The notes: generated by a model from the letters alone, not told the origin. DNA of 64,000 bases from Bacillus inaquosorum KCTC 13429 (GCF_000332645.1 NZ_AMXN01000006.1:208953-272952), one strand, 5' to 3'. Numbered from the stretch's first letter, positions 25,340 through 34,235 are shown. Numbers and translations: made by a program.

Positions 25340-26365
25340 ATGGGAAATGTACAGATTGGGCTATTAGGTGCGGGACGGATGGGAGCTTTTCACGGAGAAA
25401 GTATTGCGTTCCGTGTGAAGGGAGCAGATTTGTATGCAGTTGCAGATCCGGTTCCGGGGAATGCAGAAGCATTTGCAAAAGCAATCGGCTCAAATATTAA
25501 AGCGTTTACAGATCCGTTAGATATGCTGGAACATCCTGATATTGATGCGGTCATCATTGCTTCGCCGGCAAGGACGCATGCCGCAAACATTATTGCAGCG
25601 GCAAAGAAGGGGAAAGCTGTATTTTGTGAGAAACCGATGGCTGTCACGCTGGAAGAAGCGGATGAAGTCATAAGGATAGTAAATGAAGAGTCTATTCCGC
25701 TTCAAATCGGTTTTAACAGACGTTTTGCTAAAGGCTTTCGCAGTGCGTATGAGGAAATCCGTGCAGGAAAAATTGGCACGCCTCAGTTAATGCGTTCCAT
25801 CACAAGAGACCCGGCACTCGGCGATCCGACACCAATTCCACAATGGACGATCTTCTTAGAGACGCTGATTCATGACTTTGATACGTTACTCTACCTCAAT
25901 CCAAATGCGAAGCCGATTGAAGTCTATGCCGCGGCTGATGCGCTTGTCAGACCTGATTTTAAAGACAAAGGATTTTTGGATACTGCAGTTGTCACGATCA
26001 AATTTGATAACGGAGCGATTGCAACGGCGGAAGCGAACTTCCAAGCCGTTTATGGATATGATGTCCGCGGAGAAGTGTTCGGATCTGAAGGCATGCTGAC
26101 CATCGGAGATATCCGCCATACAAACATGACAAGGTATAACAAAGACGGAGTCAGCTACAACACGATTCGCTACGATCAGGACTTATTATTTGATGCTTAT
26201 GTTGATGAGTTACAATCATTTGTGGATGCCGTTCGAAATCATAAGCCAACCTTAGTTACAGGCGAAGATGCGCGTGCAGCACTTGCTATTGCCGCAGCTT
26301 GTATAGAATCTTGCAAAACGAAGCAGCCTGTCACATTAAAAAACGGAGTGCCGCAAACGGTTTGA
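25340..26365 (+). CDS. Gfo/Idh/MocA dehydrogenase, inositol dehydrogenase-like
   Basis: 341 residues from the ATG at 25340, preceded by GGGAGTGG. The N-terminal Rossmann fold has GLLGAGRMGAFHGES, the family EKP motif (VFCEKPMAVTLEEADE, ~100) supplies the catalytic lysine, and the C-terminal alpha/beta domain contains LIHDFDTLLYLN with catalytic Asp/His. It should oxidise a cyclitol or sugar with NAD(P). It is first in a four-gene set with a LacI regulator, sugar porter and TIM-barrel isomerase, resembling inositol catabolism genes. Confidence 0.82.
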   Translation: MGNVQIGLLGAGRMGAFHGESIAFRVKGADLYAVADPVPGNAEAFAKAIGSNIKAFTDPLDMLEHPDIDAVIIASPARTHAANIIAAAKKGKAVFCEKPMAVTLEEADEVIRIVNEESIPLQIGFNRRFAKGFRSAYEEIRAGKIGTPQLMRSITRDPALGDPTPIPQWTIFLETLIHDFDTLLYLNPNAKPIEVYAAADALVRPDFKDKGFLDTAVVTIKFDNGAIATAEANFQAVYGYDVRGEVFGSEGMLTIGDIRHTNMTRYNKDGVSYNTIRYDQDLLFDAYVDELQSFVDAVRNHKPTLVTGEDARAALAIAAACIESCKTKQPVTLKNGVPQTV

Positions 26366-26458
26366 GTTTTTGATAGAAGAAGCACCTTTTTAAAAAGAAA
26401 TTCTGGTAAGCATTCGTTTATACTAGAGAGGATCTATTTTATAAAGGTGGCCTTCTTA

Positions 26459-27463
26459 ATGAAAACAACCATTTATGATGTTGCTAAGGAAGCAAACGTT
26501 TCAATCTCTACCGTTTCAAAGGTTCTTAATAATACCGGCAATATAAGCGAAAAAACGAAAAATAGAATTTGGAAAGTGATTGAGGAGCTTCAATATCAGC
26601 CAAGTGTTGTGACTTCAGCGAGAAAAATGATGAAGACCATCGGGCTGCTCATTCCTGACATCGCCAATCCGTTTATGGCCGAACTGGCCAGAGCTGTGGA
26701 GGACAGCGGCCGTAAAAAGGACTTCAGTGTCATCATATGCAGTACGGACAATAATTCGCTGAGAGAAGAAGAATATATTACCATGCTGAAGCAAAAGCAT
26801 GTAGACGGCATTATTGTGGCGACGGGTCTCAAAAACAGTCAGGCGATACGCGAACTGATTGAAAGCGACATGCCGGTTGTCATGCTGTCGAGAGATATAC
26901 CGCATCTGCCTGTAGACACTGTAGTGGCGGATGATTTTAAAGGGGGATACGAGGCAGCTGTCCATTTAGCCCAATTAGGGCATACAAATATAGCTGTCAT
27001 AGCAGAAAAGATTAACAATACATCAATCAAAAATCGTGTCATTGGCTTTAAAGAAGGACTGCAGGTTTCAGGAATCCAAATTGATGAATCAGCTATTCTG
27101 GACTGTCCATATGACTTGTCAGCCAGTAAAGACATCAGTTTAAAGCTGCTTAATCAAAAACATAGGCCGACGGCTGTCTTTGTGACGACTGAGCTGCTTG
27201 CTTTAGGCGTTTTGCAGGCTGCAAGGCAGCTTCATATTTCTATTCCTTCATCCCTTTCTCTAATTGGGTTTGACAACAGCGTCCTTGCAAAGATCAGTGA
27301 TCCCCAATTGACGACTATCGCACAGCCGACTGAAGAAATGGGAGAAAAGGCAATTGAACTGCTGATGGACGGCATGGCCAATTCAAAACAAAAGAAAGTG
27401 ATACAGCGCGTGATGCTGTCTCCTTCATTAATAGTGCGGGATTCAACGGCGTCACTGTTATGA
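26459..27463 (+). CDS. LacI-family transcription regulator
   Basis: 334 residues from the ATG at 26459, 8 nt after AAAGGTGG. The HTH is TTIYDVAKEANVSISTVSKV followed by the hinge helix (PSVVTSARKMMK), then a periplasmic-binding-protein-like sensor domain (IGLLIPDIANPFMAELARA, IIVATGLKN, GFDNSVLAKISDPQLTTIAQ). It most resembles DegA-type LacI proteins. It lies inside the polyol cluster and probably represses it, binding a sugar or cyclitol inducer. Confidence 0.82.
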   Translation: MKTTIYDVAKEANVSISTVSKVLNNTGNISEKTKNRIWKVIEELQYQPSVVTSARKMMKTIGLLIPDIANPFMAELARAVEDSGRKKDFSVIICSTDNNSLREEEYITMLKQKHVDGIIVATGLKNSQAIRELIESDMPVVMLSRDIPHLPVDTVVADDFKGGYEAAVHLAQLGHTNIAVIAEKINNTSIKNRVIGFKEGLQVSGIQIDESAILDCPYDLSASKDISLKLLNQKHRPTAVFVTTELLALGVLQAARQLHISIPSSLSLIGFDNSVLAKISDPQLTTIAQPTEEMGEKAIELLMDGMANSKQKKVIQRVMLSPSLIVRDSTASLL

Positions 27464-27550
27464 CCCTTTTGGTATTTTGGGGGATCTTTCTCTTAAACGA
27501 AGGGATCTCCCTTACTTAAACGTTAAATACAATCAGTCGGAGGTGTCTTG

Positions 27551-28894
27551 ATGACATCCAAAAAGGTCTATATCAGTTTTATTTATTTTTTCGGCGCATT
27601 AGGAGGTTTGCTGTTCGGGTACGATACGGGTGTAATATCCGGCGCGCTGCTGTTTATTAGAGAAGACATGGAGCTGACTCCATTTTTAGAAGGATTGGTT
27701 GTCAGCGGAGTACTGATTGGCGCTTTAGCCGGAGCAGCCTTTTGTGGAAGATTTTCCGACCGCTATGGCAGGAAAAAAACAATCATCTGGCTCGGTGTGC
27801 TTTTTACAATTGGAGCCATTGGAACAGGCTTGGCTCATAATATCGGAATATTATTACTATTCAGAATAGAATTAGGTGTAGCGGTTGGAGGAGCTTCGGC
27901 AATTGTTCCTTTGTATCTGTCAGAAATGGCGCCTGCCGCGATCAGAGGCAGAATCGCTTCATTGAATACATTGATGAATTCTTTCGGGATTCTCATGGCG
28001 TATATTGTAAACTTTGTTTTTTCATCTTCCGGCAGGTGGGATTTGATGCTCGTATTAGCAGTGATTCCCTCCGTCATTCTCATGGCCGGCATGTTTTTTA
28101 TGCCTGAAAGCCCGCGGTGGGTGCTGCAGAAAAGAAGTGAGGATGAAGCGCGCCATATTTTGCTTCTGACGAGAGATCCGAAAACAATCGATGCTGAGAT
28201 CCGCAGTATGAAGGAGATCAAGACGGAAGAGCGTGTTTCAATATCAACATTATTATCTCCGGCAATCAGGCCGATCTTATTTATCGGTATTGGGATCGCC
28301 ATCTTTCAGCAAGTGATAGGCACGAATACGATTATTTATTATACACCGACCATCTTAGAAAATGCGGGATTCGGCGCTGCCAGTGCCATTGCAGGAACCA
28401 TAGGCATCGGCATTATCAATGTCTTATTTACGATCATTGGCTTGCTGCTGATTGATAGGATAGGGCGAAGAAATCTTATGCTGATTGGCAATGTCGGAAT
28501 GTCTTTGGCACTTGGTATTTTGGGTGTCAGTACGCTATTCTTTCATGCACCCGGGTGGCTGCTGTTATCCTGCTTATGCTTGTTTATGGTAGCGTATTCA
28601 GCGAGCTGGGGAATGGTCGTTTGGGTTGTGCTGGCTGAAATTTTTCCGTTGCAGGTCAGGGGAACGGCGCTGGGAATTGCTAGTACCTGTCTGTGGCTGG
28701 CAAATATTGCAGTGTCGCTGTCCTTTCCGCTGCTTTTAGATCTGATCGGTACAGGTTCTTTATTTCTCATGTACGGCGCCATTGGCATTCTTGCCTTTCT
28801 CTTTGTTTATCAATATGTGCCGGAGACTAAAGGCAAATCATTGGAACAGATTGAAGGAGAAATCATGTCAAAGAATACAGCTTCATCTTTCTAA
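27551..28894 (+). CDS. Sugar porter of the major facilitator superfamily
   Basis: About 447 residues with 12 membrane helices. Sugar-porter signatures are GGLLFGYDTGVISGALLF in helix 1, DRYGRKK in loop 2-3, PESPRWVL before the central loop, DRIGRRN in loop 8-9 and PETKG at the end. It is similar to IolT/CsbC-type proton symporters. The ATG at 27551 follows GGAGG by 7 nt. It should import the substrate of the cluster. Confidence 0.85.
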   Translation: MTSKKVYISFIYFFGALGGLLFGYDTGVISGALLFIREDMELTPFLEGLVVSGVLIGALAGAAFCGRFSDRYGRKKTIIWLGVLFTIGAIGTGLAHNIGILLLFRIELGVAVGGASAIVPLYLSEMAPAAIRGRIASLNTLMNSFGILMAYIVNFVFSSSGRWDLMLVLAVIPSVILMAGMFFMPESPRWVLQKRSEDEARHILLLTRDPKTIDAEIRSMKEIKTEERVSISTLLSPAIRPILFIGIGIAIFQQVIGTNTIIYYTPTILENAGFGAASAIAGTIGIGIINVLFTIIGLLLIDRIGRRNLMLIGNVGMSLALGILGVSTLFFHAPGWLLLSCLCLFMVAYSASWGMVVWVVLAEIFPLQVRGTALGIASTCLWLANIAVSLSFPLLLDLIGTGSLFLMYGAIGILAFLFVYQYVPETKGKSLEQIEGEIMSKNTASSF

Positions 28895-28909
28895 AAGGGG
28901 GATTTCAAT

Positions 28910-29731
28910 ATGGGAAGAGAATATGGGTTATGCTTATGGACTTTCGGCAGCATTCCGTTTGAACAAAAATGCCGGCTGGCTGCAGAAATCGGAGTAGATG
29001 GGGTTGAGATCGAAGGGGATATTTCGCTGAATCCGAAAGACATTGCCGAAACATTGGCTGCTCATCAAGTAAAGGTTTTATCGGTAACGCCAAGGAATGT
29101 GGATATTTCAAGTGCGAATGAAGAAGTTCGGTCAAAGGCTGTACAGTATTTCTTGGATTTACTGGATTGGGCTGCGGATGCAGGCGCCCCCCGTATCTGT
29201 CTTCACGGCGATGTCGGTAAAGTGAGAGGGAGCGGTGATGATGCCCGGGATTGGAGTTTATTGGTCGAAGGCGCTAAAAAAATCATGGCCAAAGCGGAGG
29301 AATTACAGATTCAGGTCGTATTCGAAGTATTAAACCGGTACGAAAATCATCAAGTGGTCACTGGCAAAGAAGCGTTACAATTCATACGTGATGTCAATAG
29401 CCCCAATCTCGAAGTTCTTCTCGATGCGTATCATATGAACATAGAAGAAGCTGATCCTGTGAAGGCCATTAAATTGGCAGGACAGAAACTCGGAGTCTAT
29501 CACGTGGCCGATTCAAATCGCCAGGCGATAGGAAACGGCCATGCGAATCTCAAAGAGCAAATCGAAGCGCTCAATTTTATCGGTTATAAAGGCCCGATTA
29601 TTATGGAGATGGTGGCGGCTGGACCGGATCCGTTTACTCCGATTAAAGGAAATGCCTATTTGGAAGTAGTGGCAGGGTATTATAAGTCATCATTAGAGAC
29701 ATTAAGGTCATGGGAAGGCTTGAAAATATAA
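28910..29731 (+). CDS. Xylose isomerase-like TIM-barrel sugar epimerase/isomerase
   Basis: 273 residues of the AP-endonuclease-2/IolE-IolI superfamily. Candidate metal ligands are Glu in VVFEVLNRYENH (~145), Asp-His in LLDAYHMNIEE (~178), His in GVYHVADSNRQ (~202) and Glu in IIMEMVA (~239). It should isomerise or epimerise a keto sugar or dehydrate a keto-inositol. It is 15 nt after the porter gene with AAAGGGGG before its ATG, and it ends at a terminator, closing the cluster. Confidence 0.8.
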   Translation: MGREYGLCLWTFGSIPFEQKCRLAAEIGVDGVEIEGDISLNPKDIAETLAAHQVKVLSVTPRNVDISSANEEVRSKAVQYFLDLLDWAADAGAPRICLHGDVGKVRGSGDDARDWSLLVEGAKKIMAKAEELQIQVVFEVLNRYENHQVVTGKEALQFIRDVNSPNLEVLLDAYHMNIEEADPVKAIKLAGQKLGVYHVADSNRQAIGNGHANLKEQIEALNFIGYKGPIIMEMVAAGPDPFTPIKGNAYLEVVAGYYKSSLETLRSWEGLKI

Positions 29732-29735
29732 AGAA

Positions 29736-29763
29736 AAAAGGACAACGGCTGTTGTCCTTTTTA
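29736..29763 (+). terminator. Terminator of the polyol cluster
   Basis: AAAAAGGACAAC / GTTGTCCTTTTT with a 4-base loop and T run. Confidence 0.85.
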
Positions 29764-30046
29764 ATGAAAATCAACATCGATTTTATTTTTATTGCCTTGC
29801 GTTAACTTAGGCATTCTGACGACCAGTACTCCATTCGTGTAGGTTGCTTTTACACCTTCGTGAGAAACAGCTGCCAGCAGTGTCACGGTTCTGTGGAAGC
29901 TGCCCGCGTAACGTTCTTTTCGATCCCGGGAATATCGCATGTAGCCACCACTTCATTTTCAGTTTGGTGTACATCCACTTTTATGCTGCCTAGAACCTCC
30001 TGTGTGTCTATTTCGTTTATCAGTATTTTTTGCTTTTTTGTGTTCT
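29761..30046 (-). pseudogene. cotP: Hsp20/alpha-crystallin remnant, CotP-like spore coat protein
   Basis: On the minus strand, one frame reads EVLGSIKVDVHQTENEVVAT and CDIPGIEKN; the next reads ERYAGSFHRTVTLLAAVSHE, GVKATYTNGVLVVRMPKL and ends TQGNKNKIDVDFH-stop at 29761. These are the N-terminal and C-terminal parts of an alpha-crystallin domain, including the GVL motif, but about 35-40 residues between them are missing and the frame shifts at the junction. cotP lies near this position in B. subtilis, so this is probably its deleted remnant. Confidence 0.75.
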
Positions 30047-30072
30047 ATATTGTTTTAGAGGTCCTCACGGCT

Positions 30073-31698
30073 TCAATCCAGCTCTTTAATCCGTTTCGTA
30101 AGCTCATTGAAAGCCTGATCCAGCTCCTTGTACCCTTTATCATTTGGCATCATAAAACTGAGCTTTCCCAGTACTTCTTGTCTCTCTGTCTCAAGCTTTA
30201 AACGAAGCTCCTCCCGCTCATTTCTTTCTAAAGGAGCGTCATTTAACTGCTTTTCGATGCCGTTTCCCGAGATGACGAGTTTACAGTTTGTTGTTTTTTC
30301 GAGAAAGTATCGGTCATGTGAAACCGCCAGCAATGTACCGCTGTATTGTGACAGTGTTTCTTCCAGCTGTTCGCGTGACGGCAGATCGAGATGGTTTGTC
30401 GGCTCATCTAAAATCAGCACGTCTTTTTCCTCCAGAATATATGCCATCAGCTTGCACTTTACACGCTCACCCATACTCATATGCTTGATCGGCTCAGTCC
30501 ATTGGGAAGCTGTAAAACCCAAGTGCCTCATCAGGCTTTGAACATGCCCTCTTGCTTTGTATGTTTCATTATCAAATAACTCTTCCGGTGTTTGTTCTAA
30601 AGGCAAATCAAACACTTCCTGCGTTAAATAGCCGATATTTGCGGACGGCGACACCCATACACTTCCCTCAGCTGTTTCCTGTCCCAGAATGATTTTCAGT
30701 AATGTCGTTTTTCCGCTGCCATTGGGGCCTATGATCGCAACCTTTTCGCCATGCTGAATCGTAAAGTTTGCGTTTGTAAAGAGGGTTCTTTCGCCAAAAG
30801 CCTTCGTTATATTCTGAACTTCTAAAAAACGTTTTCCTGTTTTTTTGCTTGTATCAATTGAAAAGTGTACAGTGTATTCCGGCTTAACGGGTTCCGCCTT
30901 TGCTTTTTCCAGTTCTTTTTCAAGCCGCTTCTGCTTGGATTTAATCTGGGCATCCGTACGCTTCGCTTTTACACGGTGATATTCTTTAAACCCTTCCTTT
31001 TTCGTCGATTGGTCATGGGCTTTTTTCGACCATGAAGCAAGCTCATTCATTTGTGCTTCTATCCGTTCAACCATTTTTTGCTGCCTTTCATATTCTCGCT
31101 GCTGGGTGAGTCTTTTCTTTTCACGGAACTTCATATATCCAGAGTAATTCCCTTTGAATTCGATCAGCGTTTGGTCTTCAAGCGACCATATTTTTGTGGC
31201 AGCTTCGTCTAAAAAATATCGATCGTGAGAAACGAGAATCACAGTGCCTCTATAACTTTTCAGCTGTTGAATGAGAAACTGCAGGCTACTTTCATCAAGG
31301 TGGTTTGTCGGTTCATCTAACAGTAAAAGATCTGCATCCTCCGACAGTCCTTTCGCCAGCCGCGCTTTCAGTTTTTCACCGCCACTTAACTGTTGGAAAT
31401 CACGGATAGGCACACGCCATTTCTCCAATAATTTCTTTTCGGCAGGCGTCTGATCCGCGAAGGAATACGACGCGGTTTCCTGTTCAACCATCGTCATTTT
31501 TATATCCTGCCGAAGGATTTGTCCCTGTGCAGGGGCTAAGTCATTGTGAATGAGGTGCAGCAGCGTAGATTTCCCAGCACCGTTTTTGCCGATAATCCCA
31601 ATGATATCTCCTTGCTGAACACTTGCATTTACGTTTTTGAAAACAGTCAGATCCTTCACTTCATAGCTGACGTTTGTTAATGTTACGATCTCTTTCAT
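30073..31698 (-). CDS. vmlR: ABC-F ribosome protection protein VmlR (ExpZ)
   Basis: 541 residues with two ABC domains and no membrane helices. Domain 1 has GIIGKNGAGKSTLLHLI, LSGGEKLKARLAKGL and LLLLDEPTNHLD. A charged interdomain linker (~190-290) carries the antibiotic-resistance determinant. Domain 2 has AIIGPNGSGKTTLLKII, MSMGERVKCKL and LILDEPTNHLD. A C-terminal extension follows. VmlR binds the ribosomal E site and dislodges lincomycin and virginiamycin M. The long leader contains an attenuator, consistent with antibiotic-induced expression. Confidence 0.9.
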   Translation of the reverse strand: MKEIVTLTNVSYEVKDLTVFKNVNASVQQGDIIGIIGKNGAGKSTLLHLIHNDLAPAQGQILRQDIKMTMVEQETASYSFADQTPAEKKLLEKWRVPIRDFQQLSGGEKLKARLAKGLSEDADLLLLDEPTNHLDESSLQFLIQQLKSYRGTVILVSHDRYFLDEAATKIWSLEDQTLIEFKGNYSGYMKFREKKRLTQQREYERQQKMVERIEAQMNELASWSKKAHDQSTKKEGFKEYHRVKAKRTDAQIKSKQKRLEKELEKAKAEPVKPEYTVHFSIDTSKKTGKRFLEVQNITKAFGERTLFTNANFTIQHGEKVAIIGPNGSGKTTLLKIILGQETAEGSVWVSPSANIGYLTQEVFDLPLEQTPEELFDNETYKARGHVQSLMRHLGFTASQWTEPIKHMSMGERVKCKLMAYILEEKDVLILDEPTNHLDLPSREQLEETLSQYSGTLLAVSHDRYFLEKTTNCKLVISGNGIEKQLNDAPLERNEREELRLKLETERQEVLGKLSFMMPNDKGYKELDQAFNELTKRIKELD

Positions 31699-31723
31699 CC
31701 ATATCCCTCGCTTTAAAGGGAGA

Positions 31724-31963
31724 ATAAAAAAATCCTCCCAAAATGTGTTGGAAGGATTAGCCGCGCCTGTGCATGATCAAATAAGCTATTTTTCACAAAT
31801 AGCAGTGTCGTATATATAGAAAATGGGCAGACTAATCCTATTTTTTCTGATTTGAAATATTGATTTCAAACGGTAAAAATAAGATTAGTTAATCATTGTC
31901 CACCCATCATCCCTTCTTGTTTTGATTACAAATACTATAGCATACCTTCAAATTCGAAAGCAA
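31724..31963 (-). promoter_or_regulatory. vmlR leader: promoter, upstream ORF and four-segment attenuator
   Basis: Minus-strand order: promoter TTGCTT (31958-31963)-18 bp-TATAGT (31934-31939); leader frames Met-Met-Gly-Gly-Gln (31893-31910) and Met-Ile-Asn (31885-31896); segment 1 over 31874-31890; segment 2 over 31830-31847; segment 3 over 31750-31762; segment 4 with a T run at 31724-31737. Segment 1 (ACTAATCTTATTTTT) pairs with 2 (AAAAAATAGGATTAG), 2 pairs with 3 (GGCTAATCCTTCC), and 3 pairs with 4 as a terminator. A ribosome stalled on the leader frame would cover segment 1 and free 2 to disrupt the terminator. Attenuation of vmlR is known; this pairing map is read here. Confidence 0.75.
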
Positions 31964-31977
31964 AGGTCATTTTCATC

Positions 31978-32011
31978 AAAAAAACTCCTGCTCTCATTTC
32001 TGAGGCAGGAG
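31978..32011 (-). terminator. Terminator after ydgF
   Basis: On the minus strand CTCCTGC / GCAGGAG with a 13-base loop runs into seven T. Confidence 0.75.
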
Positions 32012-32020
32012 CTGCGAATC

Positions 32021-33397
32021 TTATTGATGCTTCGCTTTTCTTACTTTATAAATCACAATCAGCAAAATAAACCAAACCGGTGTAACGAATAGCGAAACTC
32101 TGGTATCCTCAGCCAATGCCAGCACAACAAGGATAAACGCCAGAAACGCAAGAATCAGGTAATTTGTAAACGGATAAAGCGGAAGCTTAAACTTATTTGT
32201 TTTTGCTAATTCAGGTCTTGTTTTCCGGTATTTCATATGGCAGATGACCGTAATACCCCAAATATAGATAAAGCATAAGGTTGAAATGCTTGTGATCAGG
32301 GTGAATACGCCTTCTGGCATGATGTAGTTTAACGTGACACCGATTAAAATCACGATAGCCGAAAAGAACAATGCATTTCTAGGTACTTTACGCGGAGTCA
32401 GTTTGGCCATTGATTCAGGCGCATTGTTATCTTTCGCCAGGGAATAGACCATACGGCTTGTACTGAATACAGCGCTGTTGCATGCTGAAGCAGCGGATGT
32501 CAATACAACAAAGTTGATAATGCTTGCTGCCCCGACGATGCCCACCGCGACAAATACTTGTACGAATGGGCTCTCGCTAGGATTGATGACATCCCAAGGA
32601 TAGATGCTCATAATCACAAGAAGAGCACCAATATAGAAAAGCAGCACCCGGACAGGGATATTGTTGATCGCTTTAGGAATTACTTTTTCAGGGTTTTCTG
32701 TTTCACCGGCTGTAAGTCCGACCAGCTCAATGCCGACAAAGGCAAACACAACCATCTGGAACGAGAGGATAAACCCGTGCATGCCATTCGGGAACATCCC
32801 TCCGTGGCTCCAGAGATTTGTGAAACTGGAGACCCCTGAGCTTGTGGAAAAACCTTTGAAGATCATCACAAGGCCAATGACGATCAGGGCCAAAATGGCA
32901 ATGACTTTAATTAAAGCAAACCAAAATTCTAATTCTCCAAAAAGCTTGACGGTTGCCAGGTTCATAATCAGTAAAATAATCAGAGCGATTAAGCCGGGCA
33001 CCCATTGCGGCACACCCGGGAGCCAATATTGAGTGTAAAGCCCGACGGCTGTCAGATCAGCCATCGCAATGGAAATCCAGCAGAACCAATATGTCCAGCC
33101 GGTGATAAAGGCTGCCATATCGCCTAAATAGTCTTGCACAAAATCAACAAAAGAGTGATAGTTCAAATTCGATAACAACAGTTCACCCAGAGATCTCATA
33201 ATTAAAAAGCAAATGATCCCCGTGATCATGTAAGCAAATAAAATCGACGGTCCAGCAAAATGAATCGATTTTCCAGAGCCGAGAAATAAGCCTGTCCCAA
33301 TGGCCCCGCCGATGGCAATGAGCTGGATGTGCCTGTTTTTCAAGCCTCTCTCCAATTTTTGCTGATTTATATTGTCTTTCCTCATGTCGTCTGTCAC
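32021..33397 (-). CDS. ydgF: APC-family amino acid permease YdgF
   Basis: 458 residues with 12 membrane helices. Amino-acid-transporter signatures are QLIAIGGAIGTGLFLGSGK in helix 1 and FVGIELVGLTAGETENPEK in helix 6. The closest characterised relatives are D-serine/D-alanine/glycine (CycA-type) transporters, but substrate is inferred. A GTG or ATG start is possible; the listed one follows GGAGGAAC-like sequence. It forms a single-gene unit ending at a terminator. Confidence 0.82.
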   Translation of the reverse strand: MTDDMRKDNINQQKLERGLKNRHIQLIAIGGAIGTGLFLGSGKSIHFAGPSILFAYMITGIICFLIMRSLGELLLSNLNYHSFVDFVQDYLGDMAAFITGWTYWFCWISIAMADLTAVGLYTQYWLPGVPQWVPGLIALIILLIMNLATVKLFGELEFWFALIKVIAILALIVIGLVMIFKGFSTSSGVSSFTNLWSHGGMFPNGMHGFILSFQMVVFAFVGIELVGLTAGETENPEKVIPKAINNIPVRVLLFYIGALLVIMSIYPWDVINPSESPFVQVFVAVGIVGAASIINFVVLTSAASACNSAVFSTSRMVYSLAKDNNAPESMAKLTPRKVPRNALFFSAIVILIGVTLNYIMPEGVFTLITSISTLCFIYIWGITVICHMKYRKTRPELAKTNKFKLPLYPFTNYLILAFLAFILVVLALAEDTRVSLFVTPVWFILLIVIYKVRKAKHQ

Positions 33398-33537
33398 TTT
33401 GTGTGTTCCTCCATTAAAAAATGTTTATTGAGTCAGCAATATGTTTTTAATGATTATTATAACACTAAAATTTCTATCTTTTTTACTATAAAGGATATAT
33501 GAAAAGAAATTTTAATGTGATTTGGACTATTTCTCAT

Positions 33538-33574
33538 AAAAAAAGCGGCTCCATTTAGGGAGCCGCTTTTTTTA
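33538..33574. terminator. Terminator at the end of dinB
   Basis: AAAAGCGGCTCC / GGAGCCGCTTTT with a 6-base loop and T/A runs on both sides. Confidence 0.8.
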
Positions 33575-34090
33575 TGCCATTTCTGTTTTTTTCATATACA
33601 GGTAGAGCCCGTAATCTGTCGGAGCTGATGCATATCCTGCCTGCCGCAGCATTGCCGTGATATTGCCGCGGTGGTATGTCCCGTGATTGACAACGTGGGG
33701 AACCAGTTCAGAAACAGTCGTTTTCATGATTCCGCCAGAGGGGTTTTGAATCTGGAGGGGCTTATTGAGCTGTTCTTTTTGCTTTAAAAATAATGTATAG
33801 CGCTCAGATAACGTTAGAAACAGGGCTTCCATTTCCCCCATTTCTTTTGCCTCTGTCTGTTCTTTAAGCTGTTCAGCTAACGCCATAGCATCACTCAAGC
33901 TTTTGCCGGAAAACACTTCAATCCAGCCTAAATCAGAAAGATAAACATGAGACAGCACATGGGAGATCGACGGAAACACACTTTGCATGTCTTGGCGATA
34001 TACCTCTTTTGGAAGCTCTTTTAATCGGCTGAATATTTGCTGATTGGCCCAGACGTTATATTCATACAATTTTAATGAAAAATCTGACAT
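33572..34090 (-). CDS. dinB: DinB-family damage-inducible protein
   Basis: 172 residues, four-helix DinB/YfiT fold. Candidate metal ligands are His in VLSHVYLSDLGW (~47) and the C-terminal pair HVVNHGTYHRGNI (~137-141). It begins MSDFSLKLYEYNVWANQQIF. It is SOS-induced: a LexA box lies 41 nt upstream. The DinB superfamily includes thiol-dependent transferases, but the activity of this protein is unknown; it is not the DinB DNA polymerase of E. coli. Confidence 0.88.
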   Translation of the reverse strand: MSDFSLKLYEYNVWANQQIFSRLKELPKEVYRQDMQSVFPSISHVLSHVYLSDLGWIEVFSGKSLSDAMALAEQLKEQTEAKEMGEMEALFLTLSERYTLFLKQKEQLNKPLQIQNPSGGIMKTTVSELVPHVVNHGTYHRGNITAMLRQAGYASAPTDYGLYLYMKKTEMA

Positions 34091-34130
34091 GTTAATTTAC
34101 CCCTTTCGCGTTTATAACTTCTATTGTACA

Positions 34131-34144
34131 CGAACGGGTGTTCT
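34131..34144. promoter_or_regulatory. LexA (DinR) box before dinB
   Basis: CGAACGGGTGTTCT matches the Bacillus SOS box CGAAC-N4-GTTCG at all but the last position. It lies upstream of dinB in the divergent dinB-ydgG interval. Confidence 0.85.
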
Positions 34145-34170
34145 TTGTGGAGGTTCGTGAATAAAATATG

Positions 34171-34235
34171 TTGACAGACATAGTTTAGGGGAATAAACTA
34201 ATTGACATTGATCATAAAGTTTACAGGGGTAAACT
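34171..34235 (+). promoter_or_regulatory. ydgG promoter with two matching operators
   Basis: TTGACA (34171-34176) and TAAACT (34194-34199) are 17 bp apart. Two 18-bp inverted repeats share the pattern AGTTTA-N6-TAAACT: AGTTTAGGGGAATAAACT at 34182-34199 and AGTTTACAGGGGTAAACT at 34218-34235. They are 36 bp centre to centre. They are candidate YdgG (MarR) binding sites. Confidence 0.7.

Noticed and set aside
26395..26425. cre-like sequence before the LacI gene (TGGTAAGCATTCGT)
   Set aside because: Too many mismatches to the cre consensus to claim CcpA control.
29860..30201. Plus-strand frame across the cotP remnant and vmlR end
   Set aside because: Antisense to the Hsp20 remnant and to vmlR; no ribosome-binding site.
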